Shown here: piece after piece, positions 16,089 to 23,500 of the stretch
Numbering within the stretch: position 1 is the stretch's first letter
How the letters are laid out: each line of letters opens with the position of its first letter
Assembly (NCBI GenBank): GCA_937892735.1
Contig: CALBGL010000107.1
Location: 1 to 33,286, forward strand
Direction of reading: 5' to 3'
Length of the DNA: 33,286 nt
DNA from: an uncultured Clostridia bacterium
GTDB lineage: Bacteria > Bacillota > Clostridia > Lachnospirales > Bianqueaceae
Program-made: the position numbers and the translations under genes
The notes under the pieces: model-generated
The model's input: only the letters and a program-made list of their open reading frames with translations
Told to the model about the DNA's origin: nothing
Database searches by the model: none

Positions 16089-16661
16089 TTATTCCAAATC
16101 GTAGATTCTTAGAATCTTTTCTGCTATTTCTTTCTTAGCGCAGCGCTGATCCATTGCCCTGCGCTCGATATAATGGTGAGCCTCTTTCTCGGTCATCTGC
16201 TGATACTGGATCAACAAGCACTTGGCTCTATCCACCGTACGGATTTCTCGAATCTGATCCTGGTAGCGGCTGACCTCCGGCTTCTGTGTTCTGCGAAGCC
16301 GCCGGTGCAGCGCCAGCATCAGCCGCGCCGCATCCAGAAACGTGCGGCGCCCCTTGTCCATACTATAGACAAAGATACCGTCCTCCGAAAGTTTTTCCTC
16401 ATATTGGGAAAAATATGTAGGAGGGCATCCCAAAATGACTCCGGCCGTAGTCTCGGCCGCTTTGCGCGCCAGATAAATGCCCGCATCCTTCCCCAGCGGC
16501 GCCAGAACGAGGACAAGCGCATAGGATTCCACACCTAAAAGATCCCGTCCCTCCCCACTGGATCTGGCAATGACCACCTCCACCGGAAACTGGTCTCGCA
16601 ACAGTTCTGCAAAGGGTTCTATCCAGTTGTCTCGATCGGATACGACAAGAACGGTTTCCAT
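16089..16661 (-). CDS. ANTAR-domain RNA-binding antiterminator with degenerate receiver
   Basis: 190 aa. The C-terminus is an ANTAR domain (DRAKCLLIQYQQMTEKEAHH then AMDQRCAKKEIAEKIL), the three-helix module that binds paired RNA hairpins in leaders and blocks terminators. The N-terminus has a receiver fold (TVLVVSDRDNWIEPFAELL), but the phospho-acceptor position, normally in a VLLDxxLP strand, reads ALVLVLAPLG, so the Asp seems to be missing and phosphorylation is unlikely. A coiled linker separates the two. AGGAGG lies one base from an ATG at 16667 but seven from the ATG at 16661, which I prefer. It sits between glnA and carA. Nitrogen-gene leaders are known ANTAR targets in Firmicutes; the leaders at 18022-18099 and 18307-18356 are the obvious candidates. 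Confidence 0.88.
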   Translation of the reverse strand: METVLVVSDRDNWIEPFAELLRDQFPVEVVIARSSGEGRDLLGVESYALVLVLAPLGKDAGIYLARKAAETTAGVILGCPPTYFSQYEEKLSEDGIFVYSMDKGRRTFLDAARLMLALHRRLRRTQKPEVSRYQDQIREIRTVDRAKCLLIQYQQMTEKEAHHYIERRAMDQRCAKKEIAEKILRIYDLE

Positions 16662-16676
16662 GGTCATGCCTCCTTT

Positions 16677-17993
16677 TTATATGCTTCTAAAATACATCCG
16701 CATCTGCGCCTTCCAGGGATCCTCCGCCTTCTGAATCTGATCCCACTCCCAGCGCTTTTGTTTCATATACTGACTTCTGACCTCTTCCGGCAACACTTTT
16801 CGGATCCATACGCTGCCCTCCGCCAGATCCAGCGCCTCCGCCAGAGTCTCTGGAAGCCGGCCGATTCCTGCCTGCTCTGCCACACCCGCTTCAAACAGAT
16901 TTCTGTCACAGGCAGCAGGCAGCGCCGCCTGTTCCTCGATCCCATCCAACCCCGCGTGCAATAGCAGCGCGAATGCCAGATAGGGATTGCAGGATGGATC
17001 CGGAGACCGCAGTTCCATCCGATTTGCCGCTCCCGTCGTAGCCGGGATGCGAATGAGCTGCGAGCGATTCTGATACGACCAGGAGATATACCGGGGCGCT
17101 TCCTGCTGGCCCAAACGCTCATAGGAGTTCACCAGGGGATTCAGAAACGCGGTCATCTCCGCGATTCGGCTGAGGATTCCGGCTAAAAAGCTCTCCGCAT
17201 ATGGACAATGTTTCGTCCCTGTCTCAAAGAGGTTCCGTCCTCCCTGCATCAGAGACAGATTGATATGCATGCCGTTTCCGAACTGGCTCTCGATTGGTTT
17301 GGGCAGGAAGGACGCATAGAGATGATGCATCATGGCGATGGACTTGACCACTGTTTTGAAGGTCATCAGGTTATCGGCCGCGGACAGCGCCTCCGAATAC
17401 CGGAAATCCACCTCATTCTGTCCCGGTCCGCTCTCATGATGGGATTTCTCCGGCCGAATATCCATTTCCTCCAGCGTCAGGCAGATCTCCCGACGAATAT
17501 CCTCCGCCTTGTCTAATGGCGCCAGATCTCCGTAGGAACCATGATCCAGCGGCTCCGTCGTCGGTTCGCCCTGCTCGTCCAGATGGAATAAGTAGAACTC
17601 GCATTCCGCGCCGACACTGCAGAAGTATCCCATATCCGCCGCCCTCTGCACCGCTCTCTTCAAAATAGCCCGGCCATCTCCCATAAACTCTGTTCCATCG
17701 GGATTCTGTATATCACAGAAGATCCGCACCACGCGCTCATGACTGGGGCGCCACGGCAAAATGGAAATCGTAGAACAATCCGGCATCAGAAACAGGTCCG
17801 AATGTTCCACTGGCGCCAGTCCCCGCACGGCCGAGGCGTCGAAGATCATACCGGATTCAAAGATCCTGGGCAGCTCTGCCGCCATCACGGCTATATTCTT
17901 CTGCAACCCAAAGAGATCGCAAAACGTCAAGCGGACGAATTTCACATCCTGCTCCCTCACAAATCGGAGAATCTCCGCAGCGGAGTCCGTCAT
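16677..17993 (-). CDS. glnA: Glutamine synthetase, type I
   Basis: 438 aa. Makes glutamine from glutamate, ammonia and ATP as a dodecamer. The short beta-Grasp domain comes first (DVKFVRLTFCDLFGLQKNIA), then the catalytic domain with GAECEFYLF, ESGPGQNEVDFRY, the NGMHINLSL metal-binding His and the signature RSPDPSCNPYLAFA preceded by ANRMELR. The usual GSGMHVHQSL is altered to GNGMHINLSL, within natural variation. No adenylylation-site tyrosine region as in enteric GSI-beta is seen; length fits GSI-alpha of Firmicutes. It is the first gene of the leftward operon, with GGGGAG before the ATG and a structured leader of about 110 bases. A type III synthetase is encoded divergently. Confidence 0.93.
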   Translation of the reverse strand: MTDSAAEILRFVREQDVKFVRLTFCDLFGLQKNIAVMAAELPRIFESGMIFDASAVRGLAPVEHSDLFLMPDCSTISILPWRPSHERVVRIFCDIQNPDGTEFMGDGRAILKRAVQRAADMGYFCSVGAECEFYLFHLDEQGEPTTEPLDHGSYGDLAPLDKAEDIRREICLTLEEMDIRPEKSHHESGPGQNEVDFRYSEALSAADNLMTFKTVVKSIAMMHHLYASFLPKPIESQFGNGMHINLSLMQGGRNLFETGTKHCPYAESFLAGILSRIAEMTAFLNPLVNSYERLGQQEAPRYISWSYQNRSQLIRIPATTGAANRMELRSPDPSCNPYLAFALLLHAGLDGIEEQAALPAACDRNLFEAGVAEQAGIGRLPETLAEALDLAEGSVWIRKVLPEEVRSQYMKQKRWEWDQIQKAEDPWKAQMRMYFRSI

Positions 17994-18021
17994 CGCCCTC
18001 TCCCCTTTCTACTATACAAAT

Positions 18022-18099
18022 AAAGCGTCCACAGGAAAGCCCCTTTCCTCCCTTCTGTTTCTCGTAAGAAAAGGGCAGTGACCTCCTGTGAACGCCTTT
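18022..18099 (-). promoter_or_regulatory. Structured 5' leader of the glnA operon (possible attenuator)
   Basis: In the minus-strand RNA, AAAGGCGTTCACAGGA (18084-18099) pairs with TCCTGTGGACGCTTT (18022-18036) with one bulge and a G-U pair, closing a stem of about 15 bp followed by a weak T-rich stretch. Inside is a hairpin at 18050-18075 (CCCTT with AAGGG, then TTCT with AGAA). A second perfect hairpin, AGGAAAG with CTTTCCT (18033-18049), uses bases of the long stem, so the two structures exclude each other. This is the pattern of a switchable leader. ANTAR regulation is inferred; I could not identify the hexanucleotide loops known from ANTAR targets. Confidence 0.55.
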
Positions 18100-18113
18100 G
18101 TTCATCGTTTTAT

Positions 18114-18142
18114 ATTATAGTATGACCCATCCGTCCTGTCAA
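18114..18142 (-). promoter_or_regulatory. Consensus sigma-A promoter of the glnA-ANTAR-carA-pyrG-dapL-purF operon
   Basis: On the minus strand, -35 TTGACA (18137-18142), 17-base spacer and -10 TATAAT (18114-18119): a perfect consensus promoter. Transcription would start near 18107. A promoter this strong in front of a nitrogen gene suggests control after initiation, in the leader. Confidence 0.88.
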
Positions 18143-18263
18143 TCCTCTTTTTCCATTTTGCATCTTATTGTTGCACTTCTCCCAAATTCCTATTGGAAAA
18201 TCCGTTTTATTTTGGAAATCGGCATCAATTTTGCAAGTTCTAAAAATTTTCTTGCAAAAACTC

Positions 18264-18292
18264 TTGACAAACATAAATTCCCCTCTTATAAT
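18264..18292 (+). promoter_or_regulatory. Consensus sigma-A promoter of the type III glutamine synthetase gene
   Basis: -35 TTGACA (18264-18269), 17-base spacer, -10 TATAAT (18287-18292): again a perfect consensus. Start of transcription expected near 18299, giving a leader of about 93 bases. It is divergent from the glnA promoter; the -35 boxes are about 120 bases apart, with A/T-rich sequence between. Confidence 0.88.
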
Positions 18293-18306
18293 GGGGTCAT
18301 CACGGC

Positions 18307-18356
18307 AAAGGCGCCGCAATGGATGGACAGTATCTCTATCTCTTGCGGCGCCTTTT
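18307..18356 (+). terminator. Leader terminator (attenuator) upstream of the type III glutamine synthetase gene
   Basis: A perfect 13-bp stem, AAAGGCGCCGCAA (18307-18319) with TTGCGGCGCCTTT (18343-18355), a 23-base loop and a T-tract TTTTCTGT. It lies between promoter and start codon, so it would stop most transcripts unless an antiterminator acts. It begins 15 bases after the -10 box, exactly as the AAAGGCG of the glnA leader does. The neighbouring ANTAR protein is the candidate effector. Confidence 0.8.
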
Positions 18357-18391
18357 CTGTCAATATGAATCAGAAAGTGAGGATCTTTCCT

Positions 18392-20509
18392 ATGAGCATG
18401 AATGTCTCTCCTTCCCGTATCGGTCGTATCCCCGAATATTTCGGATGTATGGTTTTTAATGACGCTGTGATGCAGGAACGCTTACCCAAAGATGCCTATC
18501 GTTCTCTGAAACGGACGATGGAACTGGGTAAGAAGCTGGATCCGAATGCCGCCGGCATCATCGCAAACGCCATGAAAGACTGGGCCATCGAGAAAGGCGC
18601 GACCCATTTCACCCACTGGTTCCAGCCGCTGACCGGCGTCACCGCCGAAAAGCACGACAGCTTCCTGACCCCCTGTGGAAACAGCAAGGTTATCATGGAG
18701 TTTTCCGGCAAAGAGCTGGTCAAAGGAGAACCCGATGCTTCCAGCTTTCCCTCTGGCGGTCTGCGCGCTACCTTTGAGGCGAGAGGCTATACGGCCTGGG
18801 ATCCCACTTCTTATGCTTTTGTCCGGGATAACACTCTGTATATCCCGACCGTATTTTATTCCTATAGCGGCGACGCGCTGGATAAGAAGACGCCGCTGCT
18901 GCGTTCCATGGAGGCGCTGAATCGCGAAGCGCTGCGCCTTCTGAATATTCTGGGCAACACCGAGGCCACGCGGGTCGTATCGACGGTAGGCCCTGAGCAG
19001 GAGTATTTCCTGGTCGATAAGGAACTTTTCATGGAGCGGGAAGATCTGCTGCTTTGTGGACGCACGCTGTTTGGCGCCCTGCCTCCGAAGGGACAGGAAT
19101 TGGAAGACCATTACTTCGGCTCTATCAAGCCCAAGGTGCAGGCATACATGCAGGATTTAAACGAGGAACTGTGGAAACTGGGCGTCTTTGCCAAGACCGA
19201 ACATAACGAGGTAGCTCCCTCTCAGCATGAGTTGGCTCCCGTATTCACCAATACCAATCTGGCCACAGATCATAATCAGCTGACCATGGAGATCATGAAA
19301 AAGGTGGCGGAGAAGCATGACCTAGTCTGTCTGCTGCACGAGAAACCCTTCGAAGGCATCAACGGCAGCGGTAAACATAATAACTGGTCGCTGTCCACCA
19401 ATACCGGAGATAATCTGTTGGAACCCGGTGATTCTCCCAGAGAGAACGCACAGTTCCTGCTCTTCCTGATGGCCGTTATCAAGGCTGTGGATGAGTACCA
19501 GGATCTTCTGAGGCTGTCCGTTGCTTCTGCCGGCAATGACCATCGTCTCGGGGCCAATGAGGCGCCGCCGGCCATCATCTCCATCTTCCTGGGGGATGAA
19601 CTGACTGCCATCCTGAAATCCATCGAGGAGGGCGCACCGCTGAATCCGGCTGATAAGTCCGAGCTGAAGGTTGGCGTCCACGTGCTGCCCCGGTTCCCGA
19701 AGGATACGACCGATCGCAATCGTACCTCGCCTTTCGCCTTTACCGGAAATAAATTTGAATTTCGTATGTTAGGTTCTGCCTCTTCCATCGCGGGACCCAA
19801 CATCATCCTAAATACCATTGTCGCCGAAGAGCTCTCTCAGTTCGCGGAAGAGCTGGAACAGGCAAAAGACATGAATGAAACCATTCATCATCTGATCTGC
19901 CGTGTGATTAAAGATCACAAGCGCATCATTTTCAACGGAGATGGTTATTCTGAAGAATGGGTGAAGGAAGCCGAACGCCGGGGTCTTTTGAATCTGAAGA
20001 CGACTGCGGATGCTCTTCCCTACTTCATCTCTGACAAGAACAAGGCGCTCTTCTTCAAGCACAAGATCTTTACTGACCGCGAACTGCAATCCCGATATGA
20101 GATCTTCATGGAGGAATATGCCAAGAAGATTCATATTGAAGCGTTAACCATGAAGGATATGGCTGAGAAACAGATTCTCCCTGCCATTTCCGCCTACAGT
20201 ACACAATTGGCCTCCTCCGCTCTGGAGAAGAAAGCGCTTTCCGACGCGATGGATTGCACCTTTGAAACCGAGACTTCCGTGGTTCTTGCCAAGGACAGTG
20301 CCGAAATGTATGGCGCTATAAAAGGATTGTCCCAAGATGTCGAGACGGCCGAGGCCATTTCGGACGTAACCGAGCGCGCCGATTTTTATCGGGATACGAT
20401 CTTGCCGGATATGGACCGTCTTAGAAGTGCTGCCGACCATGCGGAAGGCATCACGGCCCGGGAGTTTTGGCCATTCCCCTCCTATATGGAGCTGTTATTC
20501 TCTCTGTAA
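18392..20509 (+). CDS. glnN: Glutamine synthetase, type III
   Basis: 705 aa, the usual size of GSIII. ATP-dependent glutamine synthesis as a dodecamer of large subunits. Recognisable GSIII stretches: FPSGGLRATFEARGYTAWDP, GPEQEYFLVDKELF near residue 200, EVAPSQHELAPVF, the nucleotide/glutamate-site region FEGINGSGKHNNWSLSTNTG near 320, and NKFEFRMLGSASSIAGPN near 452. The frame is open for 98 more codons, but those cover the promoter and leader terminator; the ATG at 18392 (MSMNVSPSRIGRIPEYFG) has GAGG nine bases upstream. It is followed by gltB after a terminator-like hairpin. Having GSI and GSIII side by side suggests they serve different nitrogen states. Confidence 0.95.
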   Translation: MSMNVSPSRIGRIPEYFGCMVFNDAVMQERLPKDAYRSLKRTMELGKKLDPNAAGIIANAMKDWAIEKGATHFTHWFQPLTGVTAEKHDSFLTPCGNSKVIMEFSGKELVKGEPDASSFPSGGLRATFEARGYTAWDPTSYAFVRDNTLYIPTVFYSYSGDALDKKTPLLRSMEALNREALRLLNILGNTEATRVVSTVGPEQEYFLVDKELFMEREDLLLCGRTLFGALPPKGQELEDHYFGSIKPKVQAYMQDLNEELWKLGVFAKTEHNEVAPSQHELAPVFTNTNLATDHNQLTMEIMKKVAEKHDLVCLLHEKPFEGINGSGKHNNWSLSTNTGDNLLEPGDSPRENAQFLLFLMAVIKAVDEYQDLLRLSVASAGNDHRLGANEAPPAIISIFLGDELTAILKSIEEGAPLNPADKSELKVGVHVLPRFPKDTTDRNRTSPFAFTGNKFEFRMLGSASSIAGPNIILNTIVAEELSQFAEELEQAKDMNETIHHLICRVIKDHKRIIFNGDGYSEEWVKEAERRGLLNLKTTADALPYFISDKNKALFFKHKIFTDRELQSRYEIFMEEYAKKIHIEALTMKDMAEKQILPAISAYSTQLASSALEKKALSDAMDCTFETETSVVLAKDSAEMYGAIKGLSQDVETAEAISDVTERADFYRDTILPDMDRLRSAADHAEGITAREFWPFPSYMELLFSL

Positions 20510-20541
20510 TTTTTTTCTTGTATTGTTTTTCCTTGTTTTGT

Positions 20542-20566
20542 GGGAAGCCTCACGGCTTCCCTTTTT
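20542..20566 (+). terminator. Intrinsic terminator between GSIII and gltB
   Basis: GGGAAGCC and GGCTTCCC around a TCAC tetraloop, then five T. It ends only 28 bases before the gltB start codon and 14 before its Shine-Dalgarno. There is no room for a promoter after it, so gltB must be read either by read-through or antitermination or from a promoter upstream of the hairpin that I could not identify. Confidence 0.85.
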
Positions 20567-20593
20567 ATCCATATACAGTAAAGGAGCGATAGT

Positions 20594-23500
20594 ATGTCAC
20601 CCTACCAACCACCCTTTCCGCCTTCAGGACTTTATGATCCCCGTTTTGAACACGATAACTGCGGTATTGGCGCGGTGGTCGATATAAAAGGAAGAAAAAG
20701 CCACAAGACCGTGGATGACGCGCTGCACATCGTAGAAAACCTGGAGCATCGCGCGGGAAAAGACGCTGACGGCAAAACCGGCGACGGCGTCGGCATTCTG
20801 CTGCAGGTCAGCCACCGCTTTTTCTCCAAGGTATGCGCTGATTCCGGCATTCGCATTGGAGAGGAAGGTACCTACGGTGTCGGCATGTTCTTCTTCCCAC
20901 AGGAAGAGTTCACTCGTCGTCAGGCCATGAAGATGTTTGAACTGATTACCCGAAAGGAAGGCCTGAAGTTTCTGGGCTGGCGTCAGGTTCCTGTTTGTCC
21001 GGAAGTACTGGGAACCAAGGCCCTGAGCTGTATGCCCAGTATCTGGCAATGCTTCATCGAGAAACCGGAGGATGTTCCCTGCGGCATTGCCTTCGACCGC
21101 CGCCTCTATGTGGTGCGCCGTGTTTTCGAACAGGGCAATGCCTCCTATGTTGCCAGCCTTTCCAGTCGAACCATCGTCTATAAAGGTATGTTTCTAGTCG
21201 GAGAATTGCGCCGGTTCTATCAAGATCTGGAGGATCCGGATTATGAGTCCGCCATCGGCATGGTACACAGCCGTTTCTCCACCAATACGAACCCCAGCTG
21301 GATGCGGGCGCATCCCAACCGTTTCATTCTCCATAACGGCGAAATCAACACGATCCGCGGCAACGTGGATTTGATGCTGGCGCGGGAAGAAACGATTTCC
21401 GGCAGTGATCTGAAGGAAGATATGCTGAAGATCCTACCCATCGTCCGTCAGGACGGCAGCGATTCCGCTATGCTGGATAATGTCCTGGAATTCATGGTCA
21501 TGAATGGCATGGATCTTCCGCTGGCTGTGATGATCACGATCCCCGAGCCCTGGTCCAATAATGAGAACATGAGCCGCAAGAAGCGGGATTTCTATCAATA
21601 CTATGCCACGATGCTGGAACCTTGGGACGGCCCCGCTTCGATTCTTTTCAGCGATGGCGATGTAATGGGCGCTGTGCTGGATCGAAATGGACTGCGTCCC
21701 AGCCGCTATATCATCACCACAGATGGCCGCGTGATCCTGTCCAGTGAAGTCGGCGTGCTGGACATCCCGGAATCCCTGATCCTGCGGAAGGATCGTCTGC
21801 GTCCCGGTAAGATGCTTTTGGTCGATACGGTCGCGGGCCGTGTCATCGAGGATAACGAGCTCAAGGAATCCTATGCCTCCCGACAACCCTATGGAGAATG
21901 GCTGGATAAAAACCTGCTTCACCTCAAAGATCTGAAAATCCCGAATGAGCCGGTGCCAGAATATGCGCCGGATGAACTCATTCGCCTGCAGAAAGCCTTC
22001 GGCTATCGTTATGAGGATGTGATGGACACGATTCTGCCGATGGCCCTCTCCGGCAACGATCCCGTAGGCGCGATGGGAGACGATACTCCTCTCGCAGTTC
22101 TGAGCCAACGTCACCCCCTTCTTTTTCAATATTTCAAGCAGATGTTTGCTCAGGTCACCAATCCTCCCATCGACGCCATTCGAGAAGAGATCGTCACATC
22201 CACTCATGTGTATCTGGGCACCCATGGAAACCTCTTGGAAGAAAGATCAGAAAACTGCCGTATGTTGCAGATCCGCAATCCCATTCTCACCAAGACGGAC
22301 CTTTTAAAGCTGCGTCATCTTAACGAGCCTGGTTTCCATTCCCGGGTGATTCCGATTACGTATTATAAAAATACCAGTCTGGAAAAGGCTATCGACCGGC
22401 TGTTCCTGGAGGTAGATCGCGCTTATCGGGACGGCTATAATATCCTGATCCTGTCCGATCGGGATATCGATGAGTACCATGTCGCCATTCCCAGCCTGCT
22501 GGCCGTCTCCGCCGTCTCCAAATATCTGGTACGCACGAAAAAACGCACGGCCGTCTCCTTGATTCTGGAATCCGCGGAACCCCGGGAGGTTCACCATTTC
22601 GCGGCGCTTCTGGGCTACGGTGCCTGCGCCGTACACCCCTATCTGGCACAGGAGACGATCCACAGCCTGATCCAGCAAGGACTTCTGGAGAAGGATTACT
22701 ATGCCGCTGTAAACGACTATAATGAAGCCATACTACACGGCATCATCAAGATTGCCTCCAAGATGGGCATCTCCACGATTCAGAGCTATCAGGGCAGTCA
22801 GATCTTCGAGGCAATCGGCATCGATCCGGATGTGATCGACCGGTACTTCACCAATACCGTATCCCGCATCGGCGGCCTTTCGATAGCAGATATCCAGGAG
22901 GATATCGAGTATCGTCACCAACAGGCTTTCGATCCGCTGGGGCTGGATACCAATATGGCGCTGGAAAGCGAGGGGCATCATAAGTTCCGCAGCGGCAAGG
23001 AAGCCCATCTGTATAACCCAGCTACGATCCATCTGCTGCAGCAATCCGTGTGGCAGAAGGATTATCAATTGTTCCATCAATATACGAAACAGGTCGATCA
23101 GGAAAACGACGCGGCCATGCACTTGCGCAGTCTCCTGGAATTCAATTTCCCGGAAGATGGCGGTATTCCGCTGTCCGAAGTGGAACCCGCCTCGGAGATT
23201 GTGAAGCGCTTCAAGACCGGCGCCATGAGTTATGGCTCCATCTCCAAGGAGGCGCACGAGACCCTGGCGATCGCCATGAACAACCTGCACGCTAAGAGCA
23301 ATACCGGAGAAGGTGGCGAGGATCTCTCCCGGATGATCATCAAACCGGGAGCACCCAATTGCTGCAGCGCCATTAAACAGGTGGCCAGTGGCCGTTTCGG
23401 TGTGACAAGCCAGTATCTGATCAGTGCGGAGGAGATCCAGATCAAGATGGCCCAGGGCGCAAAGCCGGGTGAGGGCGGACAGCTCCCGGGAAACAAGGTC

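Noticed and set aside
18022..18099. Known glutamine riboswitch upstream of glnA
   Set aside because: The fold is a long closing stem with side hairpins, and I could not match the conserved glutamine-aptamer core, which is also mainly known from cyanobacteria.
18022..18099. Canonical ANTAR dual-hairpin target with matching hexanucleotide loops
   Set aside because: Two adjacent hairpins exist, but their loops (GGG and a TACG tetraloop) do not show the expected six-base pattern, so I claim only a candidate leader.
18098..18391. 98-codon N-terminal extension of the type III glutamine synthetase
   Set aside because: It would cover the promoter and the leader terminator, and the family start matches the ATG at 18392.
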